A stretch of 46,253 nucleotides of DNA from Bacteroidota bacterium (lineage in GTDB: Bacteria > Bacteroidota > Bacteroidia > Chitinophagales > Saprospiraceae), in NCBI GenBank assembly GCA_963169455.1, contig CAUJDW010000009.1, positions 1 to 46,253 on the forward strand, written 5' to 3'. The notes under the pieces are model-generated. The model was not told where the DNA came from and ran no database searches. It saw nothing but the letters and a program-made list of their open reading frames with translations. The position numbers were made by a program, and so were the translations under genes. Below, piece after piece: positions 34,300-41,892 of this stretch; positions within the stretch are counted from its first letter, which is position 1, and every line of letters begins with the position of its first letter.

Positions 34300-35013
34300 T
34301 CAGATGCTGTCGAAATAACGCAAATTCCGCACGCGGTAGTTGGCGGCTTTTCTCACCAGCGGATACAACCACAAAAGCCAGGGCGGCAGCGGGCGGTAGG
34401 CCGGGCTGGCGAAATAGTCGGCCGCATCTTCCCAGGCGCCGTGGCCTTCGGCCAGCGCGCCCAGGTAGTTATACCCCAGCTGCCAGTCGTAATGGCATGG
34501 CGCCGCCGGGGTGCAGGCCAGAGAATAGCCGATGGAGCGCCCGCTGTCTTCCAGGTGGTGGCGGGCTGCCCGGTAAAGCGGCATGTCGTTGATGTAGGCA
34601 TCGACGGGCGCCCATTCGCCGTCGAGGCGGATTTCCACCCAGGCGTGGAGCAGTTTCCCGGGCATCAGCAGGCGGGCCCAGCCGGGAATGACGCCCCGCA
34701 TGAGGCCCCGACGGATGAACCCGAAGCGGATGCGGGCCTCCTGCCCTGCAGCCAGGCACAGGGCCTGAAAAAGGATGGATTTGCCGATGTTATCCCCCTG
34801 CTGATTGTCCAGCACGTCCGAAGCGGCGTCCTCATTCCAGCGCGGGGGAAAACCAAAGGGGATTTCATCGCGCACGTAGCGGAAAAGGGCGTCGAGCCGC
34901 TCCCTGCCGGGCGGAAGCCCCCGGCAAATATCTCTGGCCAGTGACCGGACCCGGGGGTGGGTTGCGTCAGCAAATATTTTTTCCCTTTCCGTTTTCTCAC
35001 GAATGGCATTCAT
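34300..35013 (-). CDS. Transglutaminase-fold protein lacking the usual catalytic Cys
   Basis: A 237-residue soluble protein of the transglutaminase-like superfamily. His123 (LLHAWVEI) and Asp138 (WAPVDAYI) match the catalytic His and Asp. The expected nucleophile position in the G-x-C-x-x-K segment is Asn75 (GDNIGKSILFQALCLAAG), although Cys86 lies nearby in the same helix. Either the protein is non-catalytic or the alignment is shifted. I start at 35013 because the upstream ATG at 35115 would leave only 23 bases for the divergent promoter of the exonuclease gene. No signal peptide is visible. Substrate unknown. Confidence 0.75.
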   Translation of the reverse strand: MNAIREKTEREKIFADATHPRVRSLARDICRGLPPGRERLDALFRYVRDEIPFGFPPRWNEDAASDVLDNQQGDNIGKSILFQALCLAAGQEARIRFGFIRRGLMRGVIPGWARLLMPGKLLHAWVEIRLDGEWAPVDAYINDMPLYRAARHHLEDSGRSIGYSLACTPAAPCHYDWQLGYNYLGALAEGHGAWEDAADYFASPAYRPLPPWLLWLYPLVRKAANYRVRNLRYFDSI

Positions 35014-35138
35014 TTCAGGCCGGGCTTTGTTGAGCTGAAAAGTTACCCCCTCGGGACGGCTGCCGGAAATGATTTTTATCAGCCTTTGCCAAAATTTTGC
35101 CCGGCTTACAGCCAAAGCTTCGTAATTTTCAGCAAAAA

Positions 35139-35750
35139 ATGAATTATCTGGTTGTTGACCTGGAAATGACGGGGGGCGACCCTTCCTGGCACGAAATCAT
35201 CAGCATCGGCGCCGTGTTGTACACCGAGGAATGGCAGGAGCTTGGCCGCTACAGCTCGCTGGTGTACCCCGAGAACGAAGAAGCATTTTCCAGGCCTTCG
35301 GAATCGGTGCATGGGATCAGCCTGCAGGAATTGAAAGAAGCCCCGATGCTGGACGACGTGCTGCCCGGCTTCGAGGAATGGATGCTGGGCTGCCGCAACC
35401 TCCGGCCAGGCGCCTACGACAATGCCCACCTGCTGAAACATACGATGATCTGCGGGCTGGGCATCGTCAATGATTATGCGTTCCTCCGGGCTGCATACGG
35501 CATTATCAACCGCAACTGGCCGTTCAGCTACCGCCTGCTCGATTTGCAAACCCTCACGCACACCCTTTTCCCTGTTTTCCGGGCTGCGGGGCTGCCCGCG
35601 CCATCCAGGCACAGCCTGGACGCCGTTGCAGGTTTCTTCGGGCTGGAGCGGGAAGGCGAAGGCCACGACGCCCTGGAAGACGCCGTGCTGACGGGGCGTT
35701 GTTTCCAGAAGCTGATGAAGATGGTGCAGAAACTGAAATACGAAGCCTGA
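35139..35750 (+). CDS. 3'-5' exonuclease (DnaQ/DEDDh type)
   Basis: A 203-residue exonuclease domain protein. Metal ligands fit the DEDDh pattern: Asp7 and Glu9 (VVDLEMTG), Asp112 (VNDYAFLRA), His176 and Asp181 (GHDALEDA). SVHGIS at 57-61 is the usual early motif. It may be a stand-alone proofreading or RNA/DNA trimming enzyme. The stop overlaps the next ATG by one base (TGATG), so it is translationally coupled to the histidine kinase, an odd pairing that may simply reflect compact operon structure. Confidence 0.85.
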   Translation: MNYLVVDLEMTGGDPSWHEIISIGAVLYTEEWQELGRYSSLVYPENEEAFSRPSESVHGISLQELKEAPMLDDVLPGFEEWMLGCRNLRPGAYDNAHLLKHTMICGLGIVNDYAFLRAAYGIINRNWPFSYRLLDLQTLTHTLFPVFRAAGLPAPSRHSLDAVAGFFGLEREGEGHDALEDAVLTGRCFQKLMKMVQKLKYEA

Positions 35751-36733
35751 TGAAGGACAAGGAAATTCTGGAAGCCATTTTTAATAGTATGCCCTACGGG
35801 ATCGTCGCCGTCGGCAATGACAGGCGCGTACTGCTCAGCAATGAACTGGGCAGCGCTTATCTGCGGCTGCCGGAAAAGCAGGTTCCGCTGTTGCCGGGCC
35901 AGGTAGAACACATTCCGGACCTGTATTACCGCCTCCAGGAGCTGGAAAAAAACAGACAGGAACCCTCCTTCGACCTCCTGGCCGTACCGGCCGACGGCCT
36001 TTTCCTGACTATCCGTTGCCGCCCCATTCCCCAGGGCTTCGTCCTGAGCATCATGGATGTGACCCGGTCCAAGCAAACGGAACGCCACATGTTGCATACC
36101 ATGCTGGAGGCCCAGGAAGAACAGCGGCGCAAGCTCTCCACCGAGATCCACGACGGCATCGGGCCGCTCATTTCCACCATAAAACTCAACCTCGACGCCC
36201 TGAAACTCGAGCTGGGGGGGCAGCCCAGCCATCAGGCCGCCAGGATGATGGAATCCATGAGCGAACTGCTGCAGGCCATGTCGGCCGAAATCCGGAACAT
36301 TTCCCATAACCTGATGCCCAACGTGCTGGTCGATTTCGGGCTGGTGGCGGCGCTGGAAAACCTCTGCCACCGCCTCAACAGCAGCGGAAAAGTGAAGGCC
36401 AATTTCTTCCACAGCGGCATGCGCGAACGCCTCGACCTGAAAATCGCACTGGGCCTTTACCGGATCGCCCAGGAGCTCATCAACAACACCCTGAAATACG
36501 CCCGGGCCAACACCATCAACATCCAATTGATCAAACACCCCACTACAGTTGTATTAGTGGTAGAAGATGATGGGGTCGGTTTCGAACCCAGGCTGCAGGA
36601 GTACCCCACCGGCAAGGGCATAGGCCTGCAGAATATTCAGACCAGGGCCAAATCGATGGGCGGTGCCTTCCTTTTGGAATCCCAGCCGGGAAAAGGCGTT
36701 CTGGCCACGGTCGAAGTGCCCATAAAAAACTGA
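35750..36733 (+). CDS. NarL-type sensor histidine kinase with PAS-like domain
   Basis: A 327-residue soluble kinase. An N-terminal PAS-like domain (about 1-110; FNSMPYGIVAVGNDRRVLLSN) is followed by a HisKA_3 dimerisation domain with phospho-acceptor His134 (RRKLSTEIHDGIGPLISTIK) and a HATPase_c domain (ELINNTLKYARANTINIQL; EDDGVGFEP; GKGIGLQNIQTRAK). No membrane helix is seen, so the signal is intracellular. The cognate regulator follows five bases later. Confidence 0.9.
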   Translation: MKDKEILEAIFNSMPYGIVAVGNDRRVLLSNELGSAYLRLPEKQVPLLPGQVEHIPDLYYRLQELEKNRQEPSFDLLAVPADGLFLTIRCRPIPQGFVLSIMDVTRSKQTERHMLHTMLEAQEEQRRKLSTEIHDGIGPLISTIKLNLDALKLELGGQPSHQAARMMESMSELLQAMSAEIRNISHNLMPNVLVDFGLVAALENLCHRLNSSGKVKANFFHSGMRERLDLKIALGLYRIAQELINNTLKYARANTINIQLIKHPTTVVLVVEDDGVGFEPRLQEYPTGKGIGLQNIQTRAKSMGGAFLLESQPGKGVLATVEVPIKN

Positions 36734-36738
36734 ACGGC

Positions 36739-37386
36739 ATGATCCGAATTATGGTAGCCGACGACCACCGGGTCTTCCGGGAAGGGATAGTCTCCATCCT
36801 CGAACACCACGAAGACATCGAAGTGGCCGCCCAGGCCCGCGACGGCAAGGAAGTACTGGAAAAGCTGAAAGAGGTAAAACCAGACCTCATTCTGATGGAC
36901 ATTTCCATGGGGAGCGCCGGGGGTATCGAAACCACCCGTCTGGTGCGGGAATTATATCCCGAAGTCAGGATTCTGGTGCTGTCCATGCATTCGGAAAGCA
37001 GCTACATCGTCAAAATGCTTGAGGCAGGCGCTTCGGGTTACCTGCTCAAGGATGCCGGCAGCAGGGAGCTCATCAACGCCATTAAGGCCGTTGCAGAAGG
37101 GCACAGCTACTTCAGCAGCCAGGTTTCCGCCACCCTCGTCGGGCAGTTGCTCGACAAGGGCAAGAAAACCGCCGAACGCAAGGAGGGAATCCCCCTGACT
37201 AAACGGGAAGCTGAGATCCTGAAACTGATCGCCGAGGAATACTCCAACCCCGAGATCGCGGAGAAACTGTTCATCAGCATCCGCACTGTGGACACCCACC
37301 GGAGAAACCTGCTGGAAAAGCTGGGCGTCAAAAACACCGCCGGGCTGGTCAAATACGCCATCAAACACGGGCTGGTGGAGGGCTGA
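36739..37386 (+). CDS. NarL/FixJ family response regulator
   Basis: A 215-residue DNA-binding regulator paired with the upstream kinase. The receiver domain (1-120) has Asp8/Asp9, phospho-acceptor Asp54 (LILMDISMG) and the switch Lys in YLLKDAGSRELINAI. A LuxR-type helix-turn-helix is at about 150-215 (LTKREAEILKLIAEEYSNPEIAEKL, then RTVDTHRRNLLEKLGV). Targets unknown. Confidence 0.93.
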   Translation: MIRIMVADDHRVFREGIVSILEHHEDIEVAAQARDGKEVLEKLKEVKPDLILMDISMGSAGGIETTRLVRELYPEVRILVLSMHSESSYIVKMLEAGASGYLLKDAGSRELINAIKAVAEGHSYFSSQVSATLVGQLLDKGKKTAERKEGIPLTKREAEILKLIAEEYSNPEIAEKLFISIRTVDTHRRNLLEKLGVKNTAGLVKYAIKHGLVEG

Positions 37387-37443
37387 GAGGCCGCGCGGCG
37401 CAAAGCCTTCCCGAAGTTGTTTGAGTTTGAAACCTTTGCATCC

Positions 37444-37458
37444 CGGGCCGCAGGCCCG
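37444..37458. repeat. Short GC palindrome (copy 2), REP-like
   Basis: CGGGCCGCAGGCCCG is identical to the reverse complement of 9655-9669. It lies in the 98-base gap between the response regulator and the S2P gene. Confidence 0.5.
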
Positions 37459-37484
37459 CGTTTCTGTAACCAAAACCATTCCTC

Positions 37485-38594
37485 ATGGCCTGGTCACTGA
37501 AAATATTCCGTTTTGCCGGCATCAACGTTTACCTGCACTGGACTTTCCTGCTCATCCTGATCTGGATCGTTCTGGCCAGCCTGAATTCGGGGGAGCCGGC
37601 TGTTGAGGCGCTGATGCCCGTTTGGGTGATACTCTCCCTTTTCGGCTGCGTATTGCTGCACGAGTTCGGGCACGCCCTTCAGGCCCGGCGCTATGGCATT
37701 ACGACGGAGCGCATCACGCTGCTGCCCATCGGCGGGGTGGCCAGCCTGGAGAAGATGCCGGAGAAACCGGGGCAGGAACTGCTGGTCGCCCTGGCCGGGC
37801 CGGCCGTCAACCTGGGCATCGCAGCGGCCATCGGGCTGCTCATCCTGGCCACGGGCATGCCTTTCCATCTGTTCCCGCTTTTTGAAGACATCGGCCAGAT
37901 CAATGACTGGCAGGGCTTTTCCTCCGGGCTGCTGAAAATGAACCTCATCCTTTTCCTGTTCAACCTCATACCGGCCTTCCCCATGGACGGCGGGCGCGTG
38001 CTGCGCGCATTGCTGGCCATCCGCTTCGGCCGGGCGGACGCCACCTCCATTGCGGCCCGCATCGGGCAGTTCCTCGCCATGGGCTTCGTCCTGGCCGGTT
38101 TGTTTGCACCCAACTTCCTGCTCATCTTTATCGGGCTGTTCATCTACCTGGGCGCCGGCGGCGAAGCCAACTACGAAGCCCAGCGCTCCGTGTTGTCGAG
38201 GCTGACGGTGAGCGACGTGCTCATGCACCAGTTCACCCTGCTGCACGCCTGGGAAACCATCGGACAGGCTACGGCTACTCTGCTGGACGGCCAGGAACGG
38301 GAATTCCTCGTCACGGAAGACAACCAGATCATCGGCACCCTCTCGCGCGATGACATCATCAAAGGGCTGCAGCAGTACGGTAAAGAAGAACGGATTAAAC
38401 GCATCCTGAACCCGGAATGGATACGCCTCTCCCCCGGCATGAGCCTCAACGACGCCTTCGAGGAAATGTCCCGCCGGAAACTCTCCATCTGCCCCGTTTT
38501 CGAAAACGGCGAACTGATCGGAGTGCTCAACCAGGAGAATATCATGGAAGCAGTCATGATCGAAAGTGCGAAGGGGAAGGGGCAGAGAGCATAG
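37485..38594 (+). CDS. Site-2 protease family membrane metalloprotease with CBS domains
   Basis: A 369-residue intramembrane zinc protease. The zinc site is HEFGH (His59, Glu60, His63), and the third ligand is Asp168 in IPAFPMDGGRVLRA. Several hydrophobic segments cover residues 1-215. Two CBS domains fill about 230-365 (DVLMHQFTLLHAWETIG; LSICPVFENGELIGVLNQENIM), which usually sense adenine nucleotides. This is the S2P/SpoIVFB-CBS architecture. Substrate unknown; regulated release of membrane-tethered factors is the usual role. Confidence 0.9.
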   Translation: MAWSLKIFRFAGINVYLHWTFLLILIWIVLASLNSGEPAVEALMPVWVILSLFGCVLLHEFGHALQARRYGITTERITLLPIGGVASLEKMPEKPGQELLVALAGPAVNLGIAAAIGLLILATGMPFHLFPLFEDIGQINDWQGFSSGLLKMNLILFLFNLIPAFPMDGGRVLRALLAIRFGRADATSIAARIGQFLAMGFVLAGLFAPNFLLIFIGLFIYLGAGGEANYEAQRSVLSRLTVSDVLMHQFTLLHAWETIGQATATLLDGQEREFLVTEDNQIIGTLSRDDIIKGLQQYGKEERIKRILNPEWIRLSPGMSLNDAFEEMSRRKLSICPVFENGELIGVLNQENIMEAVMIESAKGKGQRA

Positions 38595-38738
38595 AGCAGG
38601 GAGGGCAAGGGATTTTCAGCCCTTTGGCTGTCAGCCTCTGCAAACTTGCGTTTCTCTAAGAGATTCTCGTAGGGCTGAGAGAATCCCCTATTCCCAAAAT
38701 ACGCTTTTAAATCCAATAAACGGAAGGCGGAGAAGTAA

Positions 38739-38746
38739 TAGCTTTG
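38739..38746 (+). promoter_or_regulatory. Candidate -7 box upstream of the ECF sigma gene
   Basis: TAGCTTTG matches TAnnTTTG exactly, 50 bases before the ATG at 38797. The predicted start near 38753 makes the upstream ATG at 38755 unlikely. No TTG at the -33 position. Confidence 0.38.
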
Positions 38747-38796
38747 TATGGCCAATGGAGCAAAAAATGCTCTTTTGCCATTCAAATTCAGGTAGC

Positions 38797-39372
38797 ATGC
38801 AAAAGGCGATTTTCAAACAAATGACCGATGAGCAACTGGTGCTCCTCTTTCAGTATGAACAGGACGGCCTGGCTTTCGGAGAGTTGTACTGCCGTTATTT
38901 TACCAAGTTGCACCACTACTGCCACGCCATTCTCAACAATGCCGAAGAAGCTGCTGACATTGCCCAGGACACTTTTGCCAAAGCAGCGGAAAAGATCCAC
39001 CACCTGAAATCGCCGGCGCAGTTTTCCGCCTGGCTGTTCCGCATCGGCCGCAATGCCTGCATCGACCAGGCCAAGGAAAAACAGCGCCATCAGGCCGTTT
39101 CGCCGGAAGGCACCGGCCAGATGGCGGAGGAAGAATTCGATGTAGAGGAAGCCATGGCCAGGGAGGCCGTCATCGAGCAAATATTCCTGCTGATGGGGCA
39201 GCTTTCTGCGGAAGCGCGCTCCATCCTGACGGCCAAGTACTTCGACGGGCGCTCCATCCAGGAGCTGACGGAACTGATGGGGCTGTCGGAGAGCGCAATA
39301 AAAATGCGCCTGTCAAGAGCCCGGCACCGGATCCTGAAACTTTATAACCGCCCGCCGCGTATAGCTAGTTAA
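38797..39372 (+). CDS. ECF-type RNA polymerase sigma factor
   Basis: A 191-residue sigma-70 family factor of the ECF group. Region 2 is at about 15-85 (ADIAQDTFAKAAEKIHHLKSPAQFSAWLFRIGRNACIDQAKEK). Region 4 is at about 130-185 (LSAEARSILTAKYFDGRSIQELTELMG, then SESAIKMRLSRARHRIL). No region 3 or C-terminal extension. No anti-sigma factor gene is adjacent; instead a GshB-like enzyme starts 29 bases downstream. The start at 38797 (MQKAIFKQMTDEQ) is preferred over 38755. Confidence 0.9.
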   Translation: MQKAIFKQMTDEQLVLLFQYEQDGLAFGELYCRYFTKLHHYCHAILNNAEEAADIAQDTFAKAAEKIHHLKSPAQFSAWLFRIGRNACIDQAKEKQRHQAVSPEGTGQMAEEEFDVEEAMAREAVIEQIFLLMGQLSAEARSILTAKYFDGRSIQELTELMGLSESAIKMRLSRARHRILKLYNRPPRIAS

Positions 39373-39401
39373 TGAGCTTTGGTTAACCCACTCCCTGCGG
39401 C

Positions 39402-40430
39402 ATGAAGAAACTCAGCGTCCTGGTATTAACCGACCATCGCAGCCACAGCAGTGATAATTCGCTCTATGCCCTTAGTTCGGCCCTCCGCCGGCTCCGGAAT
39501 ATCGCCCGCCTGGATGTGGCCAGCCGGGGAAACCCGGCCAACGACCCTTTTTTCTACCACCACCAGTCAACCGAACTCCATGCCTGGCCCCTGAGAAGGG
39601 AAATGGCCTTCGACCCGAATGCGCACCACTTTTTCCACCATACCGAAAAAGTGGACGCCAGGCATTACGACTGGTTATGGCTGCGCCTTCCCCGCCCCAT
39701 TCCCGAGGGTTTTTTCGCCTTCCTGCGCACGGCCATCGGCGAAAGCCGTATTTTCAACCGCCCTTCCGGCATCGAGGCCACCAGCACCAAAGCTTTCCTG
39801 CTGAATTTCCCGGAACTGTGCCCGCCCATGAGAATGTGCCGCACCCTGGATGACATCTGGCAGTTTCACGAACAATTTCCCATAGTGCTCAAACCGCTGC
39901 ACAACTACGGGGGGCGCGGGATCGTAAAGGCCCACAATGGCTATATCTACGAAAACCGCAGGCGCCATTCTTTCGAAAGCTACGCCCCCGTGCTGCGGCA
40001 GCAACTGGAAGAAGGGGGCTACCTGGGCATGCAATTCCTGCGCAATGTCCACCAGGGCGACAAACGGATCATCGTGGTGAACGGCGAGGTCATCGGAGCC
40101 GTGTTGCGCGTCCCGCCTAAAGGGTCATGGCTTTGCAACGCCGCCCAGGGCGGGCAGGCCATGGAAGCCCGCGCCGACAAACGGGAGCTGGAAATCACCC
40201 GCCGGCTGGCTGAATCGCTCGTACCCAAAGGTGTGGTCATGTTCGGGGTGGACACCCTCGTCGACAACCATGGACGGCGCACCCTCTCCGAAGTCAATAC
40301 GCTGAGCATAGGCGGAATAAAACCGATGGAAGACCTCACCGGAAAACCCGTCATCAGGCGGGTGGCCGATATTCTGGGCAATTATATGTCCGGGGGAGAC
40401 AACCAGATGCGGGCCAATGGGGTTTCATGA
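39402..40430 (+). CDS. Glutathione synthetase-like ATP-grasp enzyme
   Basis: A 342-residue ATP-grasp ligase resembling bacterial GshB. The second half matches best: IFNRPSGIEATSTKAFLLNFPELCPP, IVLKPLHNYGGRGIVK (ATP-binding lysine and glycine loop), DKRIIVVNGEVIGAVLR and SEVNTLSIGGI. GshB joins gamma-glutamylcysteine and glycine; a RimK- or glutathione-related ligase is the alternative. No gshA is in the window. It is embedded in an apparent operon with the ECF sigma factor and an MscS channel, suggesting a role in osmotic or oxidative stress. Confidence 0.75.
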   Translation: MKKLSVLVLTDHRSHSSDNSLYALSSALRRLRNIARLDVASRGNPANDPFFYHHQSTELHAWPLRREMAFDPNAHHFFHHTEKVDARHYDWLWLRLPRPIPEGFFAFLRTAIGESRIFNRPSGIEATSTKAFLLNFPELCPPMRMCRTLDDIWQFHEQFPIVLKPLHNYGGRGIVKAHNGYIYENRRRHSFESYAPVLRQQLEEGGYLGMQFLRNVHQGDKRIIVVNGEVIGAVLRVPPKGSWLCNAAQGGQAMEARADKRELEITRRLAESLVPKGVVMFGVDTLVDNHGRRTLSEVNTLSIGGIKPMEDLTGKPVIRRVADILGNYMSGGDNQMRANGVS

Positions 40431-41383
40431 AAAGAGCCGTGCCCGGCGAAGGTTTTCCGGGCCCCTTTCTGGAACCAACCCGCAAAGCCATGTTTGGACC
40501 AATCAAACACCTTGCCTTTCCCCTCAGAGTAGCCGCCCTGGGCATTCTTATATACATCGAAGTGTACCACCTGGCCAGAGTTCTCGGCCCCGAATATGAC
40601 TACTTTGCCGATATCGTCATACGGTACTTCATCTTCGCGCTGGGCCTGAGCGTGGTCATCTCCATCCTCTCCTGGCTGTACCGGCGCGGTAAAAAGATGA
40701 AGCCCGGCCAGGTGGACAATGTAATCCTCGGGCTCCAGAACATCTATTACCTGCTCATCACCGGCGGGCTGATCATGACCATCCTGGGCTTCTGGAAGAT
40801 CGACTTCCAAACCCTGTTCACCACCCTCAGCATCGTGGCGGCCGCCATCGCCATCATATCCAAGGATTTTATTGCCGAGATCATCAGCGGCATCATCATC
40901 AGCTTTTCCAAGGAAGTATCCATCGATGACTACCTCAAGATCGGGGAGCAAAAGGGCAAGATTATCGACATCACCCTGACCAAAATAGCCCTGCTGAACG
41001 ACGACGACGACCTCATCTACATCCCCAACACCATGGCCTTCTCCAGCCAGATCGTCAACTACACCAAAAGGGAGATCAAAAAGATCAGCATCGAGTTCGA
41101 AGTCATGATCCAGGGCCTGAAAACGGTAGAGGAGCTGGAAACCGACCTGGTGCGCGCCATCGCGGAATACGAGGAGCACATCGTCCCCAACAGCTACAAC
41201 CTGAAGATCGTCGAGATTCGCCGCGACAGCCTTTCCCTCAAGTTCCAGTACACGCTGGACCACATCAACCGCGAGCTCGAACGGGAAATACGCCGAAAAA
41301 CCGTCCGCCAGGTCGTCAACTATGTCAAGAAAAACCTCAACGCCGCCAAACAACCGCTGGCGGGAAGCCCCGCAGAAGCATAG
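40427..41383 (+). CDS. MscS family mechanosensitive channel
   Basis: A 318-residue inner-membrane channel that releases solutes under hypo-osmotic stress. Transmembrane helices lie at roughly 28-48, 63-85 and 105-130. The pore-lining/beta-domain region includes TTLSIVAAAIAIISKDFIAE and DYLKIGEQKGKIIDITLTKIALL with IPNTMAFSSQIVNY. The start at 40427 overlaps the stop of the preceding gene by four bases; MFGPIKH at 40490 is an alternative start that matches the hydrophobic region more closely. Confidence 0.88.
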   Translation: MKRAVPGEGFPGPFLEPTRKAMFGPIKHLAFPLRVAALGILIYIEVYHLARVLGPEYDYFADIVIRYFIFALGLSVVISILSWLYRRGKKMKPGQVDNVILGLQNIYYLLITGGLIMTILGFWKIDFQTLFTTLSIVAAAIAIISKDFIAEIISGIIISFSKEVSIDDYLKIGEQKGKIIDITLTKIALLNDDDDLIYIPNTMAFSSQIVNYTKREIKKISIEFEVMIQGLKTVEELETDLVRAIAEYEEHIVPNSYNLKIVEIRRDSLSLKFQYTLDHINRELEREIRRKTVRQVVNYVKKNLNAAKQPLAGSPAEA

Positions 41384-41388
41384 CGCCT

Positions 41389-41427
41389 GCGGCATAAAAA
41401 TGCCGCCGCTTCGGGTGAAGCAGCGGC
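41389..41427 (+). other. Tandem hairpins after the MscS gene
   Basis: Two overlapping stem-loops, GCGGCAT/ATGCCGC (41389-41406) and GCCGC...TTC/GAA...GCGGC (41405-41427), begin three bases after the stop. There is no T-tract, so termination is possible but not shown. Confidence 0.4.
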
Positions 41428-41494
41428 CCACAGAAAAAATTCAAGTAGCTTGCGATTTAAATTTTTCACTCTCCTTTCGCTGCGCCATGCAGCT

Positions 41495-41623
41495 TTAGCT
41501 CCCGAATAGCTTCAGGATAAGGGGCGTTATTGCCAACCCAAGCAGGATCAGGATTCCAATTAACACCAGGGCCATGAGGAAATAAAAAGCCCAGCGGTCT
41601 GTTTTTTGCTGTTCTGTTGCCAT
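41495..41623 (-). CDS. Small single-helix membrane protein
   Basis: A 42-residue open frame that looks genuine. A short charged head (MATEQQKTDRWAF) leads into one strong hydrophobic helix of about 25 residues (LMALVLIGILILLGLAIT), ending PLILKLFGS. Codon use is ordinary and the hydrophobic pattern is unlikely to arise by chance. It lies convergent with the MscS gene and divergent from the patatin-like gene. Function unknown; many one-helix proteins modulate membrane complexes. It overlaps a less plausible 105-codon frame (41466-41783). Confidence 0.6.
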   Translation of the reverse strand: MATEQQKTDRWAFYFLMALVLIGILILLGLAITPLILKLFGS

Positions 41624-41851
41624 ACGACTTCGGATTTAAGATGGCCGGTTTAAGCGAGGAACCCTTTCCGGGCCTGTCTGCGGCCATTCCGGAAAATGAC
41701 CGGGGGGCAAACTCCGGGTCACTGGCTTTCCGCGCTTTTTTTTTACATACCTTCGCCCATTCCCGGCCGCGATTGCAGGACAATCACGCCATTCCCTTTA
41801 CACCTGATTTACAGGCAACAAAAAACCAGGGAAATCGTAGAAAATCACTAA

Positions 41852-41873
41852 GTTTACCGGGTCACCGGTAAAC
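41852..41873. promoter_or_regulatory. Perfect inverted repeat upstream of the patatin-like gene
   Basis: GTTTACCGG (41852-41860) and CCGGTAAAC (41865-41873) are perfect complements separated by GTCA, 19 bases before the ATG at 41893. It could be a repressor operator or a 5' UTR hairpin that limits translation. Confidence 0.5.
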
Positions 41874-41892
41874 CCATATATAAACCTCAGCC

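Noticed and set aside
41466-41783. 105-codon minus-strand frame
   Set aside because: No recognisable features; overlaps the better-supported 42-residue membrane protein in another frame.
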